Origin: Desmodesmus armatus
Taxonomy: Eukaryota; Chlorophyta; Chlorophyceae; Sphaeropleales; Scenedesmaceae
Reading direction: 5' to 3'
DNA length: 64,000 nucleotides
NCBI GenBank assembly: GCA_007449985.2
Contig: VIIQ02000008.1
Span: 186,001-250,000 of the forward strand
Position numbers and translations under genes: made by a program. The notes under the pieces are model-generated. The model did not search any database. It was not told the DNA's origin and saw only the letters and a program-made list of their open reading frames with translations. Positions 11,047 to 22,414 of the stretch are shown piece by piece; position 1 is the first letter of the stretch, and each line of letters opens with the position of its first letter.

Positions 11047-14000
11047 ATGAGACTGGGTGTGCCCTGCTGGCTGTGCTTGCTGTCTTGCCTGGTGTGGTAT
11101 GGAGCAGGTACGTTGATTCTGCGGTTGCATGGGGCTTCCAGTACGTCTGTTCTTGCATCAGGCGTGTTTTGGTACCTATCATCTTGCACTGCATGCACAG
11201 GGCTGGCCGGTTCTGTCAAAAGCTTTGCTTGCTGTCCCCCCTTGCCTATGCCATCCCGCCGCATGCTGCAACCTGCAGTCTCGGCAAGCAGAGTAGCCCC
11301 TGCAGACCAGCAGCTGCTGCTGAAAGAACCCCCACTGACAGGCCACCTGCAGCAGGACAGCACAACCGCAGCAGCGACCGCACCAGCAGGCAACAAGAAG
11401 AAAAGGAACGGGTCTATTGACTTTTCTGATGAGGACCCTGATGTGCGCTCCCACTGGGCCCTGCTGGTTGCTGGATCCAGTGGCTGGTACAACTACCGCC
11501 ACCAGGCAGATGTCTTCCATGCCTACCAGGTACTGCCTCTGCCCCTCTTGCTGAGCTGGGCCCTCTCCTGCTTAGCTAGCAGGGTCACACTGGTACTTGA
11601 TTACCCCCACCCTCCCTGTGGAACGTTAACAATGCAGTGTCAGGCACTCCTGCATCATGACATTCTCTCACTCCTTTTGCGCCATCCGTCGTCACTCTTT
11701 GTGTCTGCCAGGTGCTGCTGGCGGGTGGGTACCGTCCAGACCACATTGTGGTGATGGCAGCAGATGACATCGCTCAGGACCAGGACAACCCCATGCCTGG
11801 CAAGGTCTTCAACAGGCCTGGTGAGCCCATGAACCATGTACACACTGTGCCTTGAGCATGCACAGTGACACTCTAGACAGTGTGCACAATGGTGGGTGTA
11901 TCATGCACGCCACTGGTACATTGTTTTGCTCGCCTTCCCCTCCCTGGTACCTCGCCCTTTCTCACTCGCTGGCTTACTCGCTCACTCCCCTCCATCACTC
12001 TTTTGGTCACTCACTCATTCACTCCGCACCACATTTGCCCCTCCCCTCCCCCTCCCTCTCTTGCTCACTCACTCATACACTCTGCACCGCACCTGCCCCC
12101 TCCCTGATTGAATATTGTCAGGTGGGCCGAACGTGTATGAGGGTGTGCGCATTGACTACCGTGGTGCTGACGTAACTGCTGAGAACTTCCTGGCAGTGCT
12201 GCTCGGTGACGCGGCGGCAATGTCAGGCAAGGGTACAGGGCGCGTGGTGGCCAGCGGGAAAGACGACAAGGTGAGGGTGATTTTGGGGGTGGGGGTGGGG
12301 GTGGGGGTGGCGCAGATTGTCACACAGGGGTCGATGAACCTGCGCTGCTTGACGGTGTGCTGTGCAGTCCTTTGCTTTGATTGGGAGTTGGGAGCACTTG
12401 CAGCCATATGTGTGGTTGCAACTCAGGCAACAAATTCCTTTGTACAGTTTCAAAACGTACTTCTGAGGCGTTCCTAATTGTTCTTGCTGTTCTGTCGGCC
12501 ATCGCCATCGCAGCTGTCGCATGCACACTGCTTGTGGTGTGCATACTGTTGTATGTATGGCGCTGCTGCCCTCCATCAATCTCCATCCCCCCTCCTGCAC
12601 TCAACGCCCACTAACCCTGCTGTCCCCTGTTGCTCCTCTGCTGCCTCAGTTGTTTGTGTTCTACAGCGACCATGGTGCTGCTGGTGTGCTGGGCATGCCC
12701 AACGGTCCCTTCCTGTATGCTGACGAGTTCATCAAGACACTCAAGAAGAAGCACAGCCGCAAGGGCTTCAAGGAGGCCGTGCTGTGAGTGAAACACTGCT
12801 GCTGCTGCTGCTGTCACTGGCCTTGATCAATGTGTTGGTCAGATCGTTTGGCGTGTGATTGTTGTGCCTGTTGTGTCTTTGCCCCCATGAAACTGTGGAG
12901 GCTGCTTGCCTCCGTCGGCTTGCCAGCTGAGCTTACCGTCATGCCGCTTGTGCAACTCACGCCCGCCCCACCCCCCCGCCCGCCCGTGTACCATACCCCC
13001 ATTGTGTCCCGCCCCCAGGTACATCGAGGCTTGTGAGTCTGGCAGCATGTTTGAGGGGCTACTGAGCAACGACCTGGACATTTACGTCACCACAGCAGCC
13101 AATGCAATAGAGTCAAGCTGGGCCACCTACTGCCCCACATTCTTCGGCACCAACACTGCTGCTGCTGACATGATGAGCAATGACGGCTCCAGCACCGCAG
13201 CCGCCGCGGCGGCTGCCACTGCTGCCACCGGCAGCGATGGCAGCTGGAGGCAGCAGCTGCTGAGGGGCATGGCTTGGCTGCAGCAGCAGTTGGGCCGGGT
13301 CACTGGCAGTCCCCACCCTTCAGCAGCAGCAGCGGCAGCGGGTGGTGTGAAGCCGTCGCCTGAGTTTACTACGTGTCTTGGTGACCTGTACTCTGTGTCT
13401 TGGCTGGAGGATGCGGAGGGGTCAGACCTCACGGCAGAGACGCTGCTGCAGCAGTACAAGAAGATCAAGGTGTGTGGATGACACAGGGGCCTGGGGGGCG
13501 GGCGAGCGTGAACGGGTTGGGTGTGGTGGGGTGCACGGTGTTGGGAGAATGCGGAGGGGTCAGACCTCACAGCAGAGACGCTGCTGTAGCAGTACAAGAA
13601 GCAGTGCGTGGTGTTGCTGACACAGAGGCTGGGGGACCGGCGCAGCGTGATGGGTGATACACACACCTTATTGGGGTTTTTGAGAGTTGCCACATCGGTC
13701 TGCTGAACCCTTTGTCAAAGCACATAGATTCACCATCACCGCCATCACACCTTCCCTCTCTGCAGGTGCGCACCAGCCAGAACTTCACGTACGACCAGGG
13801 CAGCCACGTGATGCAGTACGGTGACCTGGAGATAGACAAGGAGCTGTCAGGGGACTACGAGGGCAGCAGGCACAACGGCAGCAAACCAACCCCACCATGG
13901 CCCGCACAGGACTGGATCGACCACGCAGCAGCAATGGAGGCTGTAGCAGCCTCCCACCAGCAGCAGCAGCAGCAAGAAGGATCCAGTGCTGCTGCTGCTC

Positions 14001-15730
14001 TTCGCAGTACAGGCAGTAGCATCCTGCAGCGCTACAGCAGCCCTGAAGCTTTTATGGCATATCTCATTGCGGCTAGTAGTGGGGAGGAGGCTACTGCAGC
14101 CAAGCTCAGCACAGGCCACAGCAACAGCAACAAGGCGCTCACAGCACCAGCAAGCAGCCATGCCAGGAAGCAGCAGCAGCAGCAGCAGCACAGAGGTGTT
14201 GAGCAGCGGGATGCGGACCTGGTGCCGCTTGCGGTGGCGACGCAGCGCAGTGGTTGCCCCCACAAGCGTGCCGCAGCTGCGGCAGCACTGGGCAGGGCCA
14301 CTGCTGCCAGGCAGCGCCTGGATGCAGCAGCCAGGGCAGCAGCAGCACACCTGCTGGTGCAGCCAGGCACAGGTAGGTCTTCTTCTGCTTCTTTTTCCTT
14401 GTGGATGGCATCTCATCAATTCACGCACATCATCACTAGTTGCTCACTACCTACTTCTGCCAGCAGCTCATTATGCAAGAGGAAGAGTTGGGTTTCAGAC
14501 ATGTGTCACGCCGCCCTTTACGCCATCTGTGTGAGCAAGTTCCTCAAGGGTTTTCAGCAATTTGCACCTCCTGGGTCCCATCATCCCATCAGCAATTTGC
14601 ACCTCCTGGGTCCCATCATCCCATCAGCAATTTGCACCTCCTGGGTCCCATCATCCCATCAGCAATTTGCACCTCCTGGGTCCCATCATCCCATCACTCT
14701 GTCTGCAGGTACCGTGCTGATGTCAGCCCTTGGCGAGGACCCCAAGCAGCAGCAGCAGCAGCATCCAGGGCAGCCGTCGCTGCTGCTGGGTGATGCTGCC
14801 GAGGTGCATGTGGAGGCGCTGATGGGCCCACTGCCTGGCAGGGCGGGCGAGGCGGTGGTGGGAGACTGGGATTGCCTGCGCAGCATGGTGCAGGTGAGTT
14901 GGGAATGATGGCAGAAATGACGGCACCAGGGGGCTGGGGCACGTAAATTGGTTTTGCTGGCAGGGGTTCTCTTATTCAGGAAGCTGATGGGGGGTGGAGT
15001 GCAAGAGCTGGTGTTGTGCATGTTTGTCATGCTGATGGCTGATTGGGATTGAGGGTGGCAGGACGTCAGCGTTGCTGGGCACACGCCTGTGGTGCAGGTG
15101 AGGCAGACTGACGGCGGCAGGGGGGTTGGGACAGAGTAGTGGGTTGCGCTGGATGCAGGCGGAATGGTGCGGTGGGTTGACTGGCAGCAGGGGGTGGGGG
15201 TTGGGACACAGGAGTGGGTTTTGGCAGGGTGCAGGAAGGGAGTTTGGACCTGGGGGGGGGGAGGGGGGCGAGGCAAGAGCGTGTTTTGTGCATGTTTGAC
15301 ATGCTTATGGGGAGTGAGGGGGCTTATGGGGAGTGAGGGGGCAGAATGTCGGCGTTGCCAGCACACGCCTGTGCGCAAGCCTGACGCAGCTTGCGCTGTT
15401 GTGCGAGGGCTATCTAGTGGCTGTCCTTTGTGCCTTGGCATGTGGCACATGTCTCCTTCCTGGGTTTTTCTTCAGCACCCACCTCACTGCTTGCTGCTAT
15501 TGCCTTGGAAGTGCCCGCCATGCTGTGTTCTCATGCGCTGCTGTGCTGCATGCATCCATCCCCCTTGCTGTGTGTTTGTGTCTGTGCAGACGTGGGAGGG
15601 TGAGTGTGGGCAGCTGGACCAATACGGGATGAAGCTCACCCGGCTGTTCAGCAACCTTTGCAATGCAGGGGTGCAGCCACAGCAGCTGCAGCACTCGCTG
15701 GCAAGAGGGCCCTGCAGCGGCTTGCCTTGA
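11047..15730 (+). CDS. Legumain / vacuolar processing enzyme (asparaginyl endopeptidase, C13)
   Basis: The protein is a cysteine protease that cleaves after Asn in the vacuole. [15 protein letters not shown] looks like a signal peptide, which decided the start. Exons follow as: to 11529 ([19 protein letters not shown]), 11712-11820 ([12 protein letters not shown]), 12122-12270 ([14 protein letters not shown]), 12650-12783 ([16 protein letters not shown], with catalytic His), 13019-13469 ([13 protein letters not shown], with catalytic Cys; then [13 protein letters not shown]), 13766-14372 ([12 protein letters not shown] and QRDADLVP), 14709-14893 ([13 protein letters not shown]) and 15590-15730 ([19 protein letters not shown]). 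The last two form the legumain-stabilising prodomain. A stretch of about 75 Ala/Ser/Gln-rich residues is inserted between YCPTFFG and TCLGDLYS, and polyQ is inserted after the protease domain. The first exon may contain another intron. A TGTAA signal lies at 16630, about 900 bp after the stop. Confidence 0.93.
13408..13630 (+). repeat. Tandem duplication across a legumain exon-intron boundary
   Basis: The end of the exon at 13019-13469 ([18 protein letters not shown]) and the start of the following intron are repeated 138 bp downstream, beginning near 13549. In the copy the codon CAG has become TAG and the exact donor is lost, so it cannot serve as a normal coding exon. Similarity continues into the intron (tgacacag..gcctggggg). 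Confidence 0.85.
14556..14695 (+). repeat. 35-bp minisatellite, four identical copies
   Basis: Four head-to-tail copies start at 14556, 14591, 14626 and 14661, each beginning agcaatttgcacctcctggg. They end 13 bases before the acceptor of the exon starting at 14709. Identity between copies suggests recent expansion. There are no spacers, so it is not a CRISPR array. Confidence 0.95.
14916..15390 (+). repeat. Degenerate repeats in the last legumain intron
   Basis: Three loose copies of a G-rich unit (gacggc.gcaggggg.ttggga) start near 14916, 15110 and 15179. A longer pair beginning gtgcatgtttg.catgct is offset by about 272 bp (15015 and 15287) and both end in cagcacacgcctgtg-like sequence. 15304-15345 is a doubled 21-bp unit. 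Confidence 0.6.
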
Positions 15731-18023
15731 ATAGCTGACAAGGTGCTCGTCAGTACGTTGGACAGTACGCTCCGCGCATGCGCGCGTGCAACCTTCTGGT
15801 AATATGCTTCAAGCATTCGTGCAGGGAGTTGCTGCTGCGTTGCCACTGTGCATGTTGTGAGTTTCCAGTTTTTGTGTGAGTTGAGGGCCATCCACGGCAT
15901 GTGTGTGAGAGTCAGTATGACATCACAGCGTGCCATCTCCACATTGGGTCAAGGTATCTACTCATGTTGCCGGGCAGTTGTGTGGCCCTGCTCTGCCAAT
16001 TTGGGTGCAAGGGTTGTGCAGTTGTACGTACAGCTAGGGGATGTCAGCCCTAGCGTTGCGCTACAAGTGGCAGTAGCTTGGTTGCTTTAAGGTGTGTTTC
16101 TGTGCATGTACTACCACTGGAGCCCAGCTGTCCTCTGGCATGCGAGCTGTGGACCGCTTACATCATGGCACCTGATGATCAGGCAGCTTTGTGGTCAGGA
16201 GCACAGCTTGGTTGCAAGGGTTGTGCTGCAGCTGTTCACATGTGTATCGTAGGGTGGCATGCACGTTGGTGTTGAGCTCTGTAAGGCAGGCTGCATGACA
16301 GGACTCAAACATTTTCAAGGCCTCCCGTCTAACTTCTCAAGAGTGGCTGTGGTGCTGTGCGCTCTGGACATGCACCGCAGGACAAAGACTGTTGTTGATT
16401 GCAAGGGCTTGCCTATTGCATGCATGTGCCCCTTATGTAGGCCCAGAGGCAGCTTTTGGGAATCAGGTAGCGTCACGTGTGCAGTGGCTGTGGACTGCCA
16501 CTTTTGTTGGTTACTGGGTTGTGGTGTTGCTGGCTGGACGGTGCTGTTGTATGTTGACTGTCCTGGTGCATCAAAGGTGCATGGTGTGAAATGCGTCTTA
16601 CACTGAGCAACAAGCATGGTGACAATGGCGTGTAACATGCCTGAAGTCATTTTTGAGACTTTTCAAACCTGTGCAAGACAGCCTTATGTTACATGAACGC
16701 CCTGCCCCACCATTCATGCAACCATGCAACGACGGCGTATCCACAATGACACATGCCAAGTATGAGTGCAGTGCATATGAGACAATTCATCCATTCACCA
16801 GACAGTAACTTCTTTTTTTACTAGACAGTAACGACAGCCTGGCTTCCGCACAGTCACATCTTGGTAGGCAGCCAGACTCATGAGCCAACCTGAGCCAACC
16901 CAGCCAGCAGATCCACCTGAGCCAACCCCCAGAGCCTGAGCAAACTGAGCCGATTCCCAGACTCAACCTGAGCCCATCGCCTAATTTGTGGACACATCAC
17001 CAGTGTCTGCAGCAAGTGATGCTCCACCAGAAGTGCCTCCTGCCAATAGCAGTAATACATACTAAACACGCCTACTACCCCCTACTATCAGGGTAGTAGC
17101 CAAGCCAGGCTGTTGGCAGGGTACATTGGTACTAAGGCGGCTACTTGCCAAAGACTTCACTGTACCAGCAACAAATCACTTGAAAGTCAGACATGTTGCC
17201 CAGGCCACAACGTCCGACATAGTGATCACCCTGTAGGCTTGCAAATGCCATCTGCCCACGGCAGGAGAGGTCCGCAGAATACTCAAAGTTATCCTCCGCC
17301 AACGTCGGCAGATAACACTGCCTACCACACCTGTACTGCAGCCGCCACGGGCCCAACATGTTGGCATGTACAAGGTTTGCCAGTCAAACAGGTCACAGCT
17401 GCAGCTTATGCTTGTTATGACATGGCGCATGAAGCCGCCGTCACGGCCTCAGAGGCAACAATAATTTATGACTGTCACAGTGCTGGGCGTGCTGGCAGGT
17501 CTTGCTGACCATCACATGCCATGCATATCATATGACCACTGATGCTTGGGGGTCACAGGACGACTAGTGAGCATCTTGAACACTCCTGCTGCCAGGCAGC
17601 AACACACCTGCACAAACAAGGCCCTATTTGCACAGTACTCAGCACACCCGATGTAGCATGATCCGTAGCATCAGAGCAAGCGCCTCAGCGAGAGGCTCTG
17701 GGATCACCAACAACAATGTGGGCACAAACAGTAGGCCCCAAAAAGCCTTATGTATGACAGCCAAGGCTTCCATCCACAAATCCGCAAATACACAGCCGGC
17801 GCCCCCCCCCCCCTCCAACAATCCTACCCTTCCCCTGTGCACATTACACCTGGCTGCTGCCACTCTGATTGCAGTAACTGCACACCAACCACCTACACGG
17901 TGACCGTGTGACTTTACATCCGATGATCCTGCAGTGCATTGACCATGATGGGGTCGTGACCATCACAACATGTCATGATGACACATACCATTACTAACCA
18001 TTAGTCACCATTAGTAACCCTGC
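15731..18023. other. Intergenic region between legumain and the GATA-SAM gene
   Basis: The two genes converge here, so the region should hold both 3' untranslated regions. I see no supported coding region. Contents: a TGTAA at 16630; short cctgagccaac repeats at 16880-16970; a hairpin at 17072-17099 with a 9-bp perfect stem (ctactaccc / gggtagtag); a minus-strand TGTAA at 17914-17918 just beyond the GATA-SAM stop; and small ccattagta repeats near 17988-18015. Confidence 0.5.
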
Positions 18024-21000
18024 TCAGACGTGGCTCCTGTAGCCCCCTCCAATCAGCTCTGCCATCATCTGCTCCACTAGCCGCAGCCTCAGCGCTACAG
18101 CCTGCACACCAAACTCCCCCTTGAGCCTGTCGTCCAGCCGAGCAGCACCAGCGTCCGCAGCCACACGCAGCAGCCCTGAAAACGCCTGGCCATCAATGCC
18201 CAGGGCCTTGAACGCTGTTGCTGCCTCCCCACAGCCAACGTGCTGCAGCCAGGCCTGGACCTGCATGCGTGCACATACACAATGTTGATCTAGATCTCAC
18301 ATGTCACAAAGGGTACATGCTGCATGTTGATACGTTGGACGAAGGTGTGATGCATCGCACATGCTCTTGCTGTGATTGTGACCCAGTTGTGGCTGTCAGA
18401 ACCTTTGAGCTACACGGAAACATCAATGTTTCAGGAGGTCAGATGGTTCTGAGGAGGTTGGGGATCCAAACCTTAGCATGGTTCTGTCTGTTCAAAAAAA
18501 GATGTCTCATCCACTGACCTGCTCCAGTGTCCAACTGGGCTGCTGGTGAGGGGTGGCCAGGGGTTGCAGGTGCGCTGCTGACGCATATGCTGTGTGCGTG
18601 TTGGGCATCTGTGGGTGTGCGCCGGGGTGGGGCTGCAGGTAGGATGACAGTGGGCTGGGCTTGCTGGTGGTGCCGACACTTGGGGATGTCACCTACAGGG
18701 GCACATCACACAACATGTTGGCCCAGTGATCTCATGAGGCGGATATTTCAATAAATTTCGGGGCACTGCCCTCACTGGCAGTGACGAGTGAATATGAAGC
18801 GCCCGGCACTGCAGTGCAGTACTAGTACTATCAGTACTGATAGACCTTGAAAGGCCTTGGCGTGCTTGTCCTTGCTGGGCAGCGCCATGCCTAGGCCTAG
18901 GCACGTGGCTCCTCATGGCATGGTGCTGCAGGGGCTTGGCCACACCGCTGTACAGGCGCATCACACAGCCACCAAGACCAGGGACTATAGAGAGAGTGAG
19001 AGAGATGACGCTGAACCTGCCAGGCAATCATGATCTGCGCTCAACGGCTGGCGAGGGGACCGTGTCTGACCACAAAGTGTCCGCCACGTCCCCACCGTAA
19101 CCCCAGATGCCTGTACACCCTAGAAATTCAAGATGCTGTTTCAGCTTCTTTCTTTGCCTGTGGTCAGACAGCGGTTTGCCATGTATTTCTTTTTTTGCTC
19201 TTGCTCCAGCTGGACCAGGGACTACACTTTCACAGTGGCGGCAGTGGTCAGATGCCCCCTGACCACCGCGGTCAGGGCCAGGCTGGCTGCAACCCTGCAC
19301 CACAGGGACTTTCAATGCAAACCTTGTGCATACGGTGCAGGTTCTGCTGGACGGGCAACCCCAAGTAAGGCAGCACACCTTCTCCAGACATACCTGCCGT
19401 GGCATGCTTATGCCTGTCAGTGCAAGGGGGTCCAGGGCTGGTGCCATCCTTGCAGGCATGCTGGTGGGTAGAGCCAGCTGCTGCATCTGTGCCCATGAGG
19501 GTGACTCTGGCTTTGCACTGCAGCAAAAAGGGTTGAGACCGGCAAGGCACAGCAGCACAGTAGACATCAGCATCACTAGTGCATGACTATGTGCCACATG
19601 GCATAGCTTGTACTGCAACTGCCGACCGAGGCTTGGCGGTGAGGGCGGCAGTATCATATTGGCGGTGAGGGCAGCAGTGCTGTCATGCAAACCTGGCAGG
19701 CGGCGAGCAGTGAACATGCCATGCTCCACATTCCCTTCGTTACGGGTGACTTGACATACTATGGCATCAGAAATGCCGTGCCTCTTTTGCACCGACAGGG
19801 GTGGAAGCCTCATTTCTGCACTAGCGAGTGTTGGATATGTGCACACCCGCAACGTAGGACACACCTTGACCTCAAAGCCAGCAGAGCATCAGCAGCATCT
19901 CCAGCAGCAGCAGCATCCTCGGCCCTCTGTGCAGCACCAACAGCACCCTGACCCTCATCCTCCCCGGCAGTGTCCTTCTTAGTGCGCCTCTTCTTCGCTG
20001 CAGGAGACGCCATCTGACTGTTATCCATCAGTGCGCTACTACCACTCACAACCGACAGCTTACTAAGCTTCAGTGGGGCAGGGCCGCTGCCAGGTAAGGG
20101 TAGGGCCCCCATGCCTCTGCTGTCGCTTCTTGCGGCAGCAGCAGCGGCAGCAGCCAGCACTGCAGCGACTGCCTGGGCGGAGTCCTTACTAGTGGCCGGA
20201 GCGGCTGTTGTAGCGGATGGGGAAGGTGCGGCTGCAGCAAGTACTGCTGCTCCTGCGCATGCTGATTGTGTGTGCTGCCGGGGGCTGCTGGGTCAGGGTG
20301 GGTAAGGCCGGTGCTGTTGTTCGGGGTGTCCATGAGGTGCGAGGGGTGTCCTTGTGCTGACAGTGTCCCCACAGGGTGCTGCTGGTGATGCTCGGCAGCA
20401 GTACCAGCATCGTACATACCCTGCTGCGATGGCGAGGGTGCTGCGGACCCTCCTGCCTCTGCGAGCGATTGCAGCAGCGCCACAAGCTGCTGCTGGTGTT
20501 GCTGCTGCTGTTGCTGCTGCTGTTGCTGCTGCTGCTGCTCTGCCATCATGGCCCCCATAGCCATGCTACTGCTGCCGTACATGCTACCCATGTGTCCGCC
20601 AGAGTTGCCGAACGCCCCTCCGGCCAGCAGCTGAGCGAGCATGGCCTGGTCTTGCTGGTAGTCGCTGGCACCAGCAGGAGCACCCACCCTGGACCACTTG
20701 GGGGTGAGGGGCTTCTGGGTGCGCCGCCTGCGCCCTGCACTGTTGGTGGTGCCCTGACCGCCCCTCCCTGCAGCGCCAAGCACACAAGCACATGTTCTGA
20801 AACATGCAGGTTACTAAATGTTTTGTACACACTAGCTGGACTGCAAAACATAATGGCTCATGTACTTGGGGTTTGCGTGTACCGTGGGTCAAGCTTACAA
20901 AAAGGCAGAGGGGTAAACCGCAGCCCCAGAACACTGCAGCCCAGAACCCTGCGCACCAGAGGGCTCTGAGACAGCAGCCTCATGTCCTGTGCTGAAGTTG

Positions 21001-21607
21001 GGGCTGCCTTGGCCCGGCATCATGTGCATCAGTTCAGCGGCTGAGGTGCTGTGCTGCAGCGCCTCGTAGGGCAACATAGCACCAGCCGATGAAGGGCTGC
21101 CGGCTGCAGCGGCTGCAGCAGCACGGCCGCGCAGCTGGGGTGGTGGGGGCTCTGGTACTGAGGGGAGCTTGCCGGCCTTGTGGCGGAGGCCACACCTGGG
21201 GTGGGAGGGGTGGAGGGGTGGGGGTGGGCAGCAGAGTGAGCGGAGAGGAGAGCAGGGTGAGCTGCTGAAACAACTTTATTGTGTGGTGACTCTTGACGCA
21301 CCCGGGCCTTTTGGTGTCTGGAATGAAGTTCGGGCTAGCTGTGCTGTGTTCTTCTTTATGGTACGCTAACGCGCATGTCATGTGTCCGTTTGTATACGTG
21401 TGTGGTCTCCTCGACCTGCTAGTACTGGTGCCCAATCCACATATTTGTGCAGTCACAGTCACAGCCCCAGTTCTGCGCGCGGGTGCGGCCTCACTTGTTG
21501 CACAGGTTGATGAACTTGTTGGGTCCTATCTCCCAGCCCCTGCGCCAGCAGCCTGAGGTGCTGCGGGTGCCACAGTAGCCACACATCTGCAGCACAAACA
21601 GCCAGCA

Positions 21608-21650
<43 letters not shown>

Positions 21651-22414
21651 AACGCACACGATCCGACAGTGAGTGACTGGAGCGGCGCACACAGTTGGTT
21701 GTGAAAAAGAGGGCAGGGCCAGCTCAACACAGCACACAGAAGGCAACTTGCCATGTAGGGTCTGATGATTAATATTGGACTGCGAGTGCGCTTGCAAGTG
21801 TGGATAACAGTCTTGTAAGTGCACTGCATAGCATCTCATGATGGCAGACCCCCAACTCCATGAACGCATGTTCAGTGCACATGCCTGCAACTAGTCTATA
21901 ATCAGCTCCCTAGCACACACCGGTACCGCACACTCACGTTTGTGAAGAGGGCTGAGGTCTGCACGAAGCAAGGGATGTTGTCATTGGAGTCCTTGCGAGG
22001 CACAAAGCCGTTGCGTGGCTGCTTGGCTTGGTAGCTCCTCCTGGGGGAGCCTGTTGCCTGCTGGTGCACTGCTGCATGCAGGTGCCCGGTGGCAGCACTG
22101 TCGTGTGACGAGGTGTGTGCAGCAGCACTGAGCAGGAATGCTGCCTCTGCTCTCATGTACTCCTCTGCATGCTGCTGTGCAGATGGGGTGGTGCCCGATG
22201 CATCTGCTGTCTGTGGTGCTGTAGCAGCGTGCCCCTGCTGCAGCTGTGCGGCTGCAGCTGCTGGTGGGATAACTTGAGAATGATTGTTCTGTCCGTTTTC
22301 AGGCTCAGGGCTGTCCCCAAGCTGCAGGCCCATGCGTTGAGGCGAACCCTCCACGTGTTGAGCTGTCGGGGGTGCTCGATGAGCCAGGGAGGCACCATCA
22401 CCGACCGATGACAT
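18024..22414 (-). CDS. GATA-like zinc-finger protein with polyQ and C-terminal SAM domain
   Basis: Probably a nuclear transcription regulator. Exon 1 (21938-22414) starts MSSVGDGASL and is Ala/Gln/Ser-rich. Exon 2 (21495-21586) and exon 3 (starting 21195) encode the finger: CGYC, then 23 residues including CWRRGW, then LCNKCGLRHKAGK. WRRG and LCNxCGLR are GATA hallmarks; 23 residues between the Cys pairs is longer than the usual 17-20. Exon 4 (20785 downwards) has a basic stretch, GRRRRTQKPLTPKW, and polyQ near 20500. A segment with SPAAKKRRTKKD (19870-20160) is a likely nuclear signal. The last exons (18523-18690 and 18024-18255) encode PSWTLEQ and VQAWLQHVGCGEAATAFKAL, IDGQAFSGLL: a good SAM domain, a protein-interaction module. 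The reading frame changes near 20230-20265 without a clear intron. The join between 19860 and 18690 is not resolved, so the SAM exons could be in a different isoform or gene. Confidence 0.75.
18783..18903. repeat. Cluster of palindromes in a GATA-SAM intron
   Basis: Within 120 bp lie a hairpin (cactgcc / ggcagtg, from about 18775), gcactgcagtgc near 18807, the perfect 16-bp palindrome ctatcagtactgatag at 18828-18843, and gcctaggcctaggc near 18890. No coding content is evident. They could be ends of a decayed small transposon. Confidence 0.6.

Noticed and set aside
14556..14695. Direct repeats resembling a CRISPR array
   Set aside because: The 35-bp units are contiguous without spacers and lie in a eukaryotic intron.
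14440..14793. An open frame built on [16 protein letters not shown] repeats
   Set aside because: It is the translation of the intronic 35-bp minisatellite.
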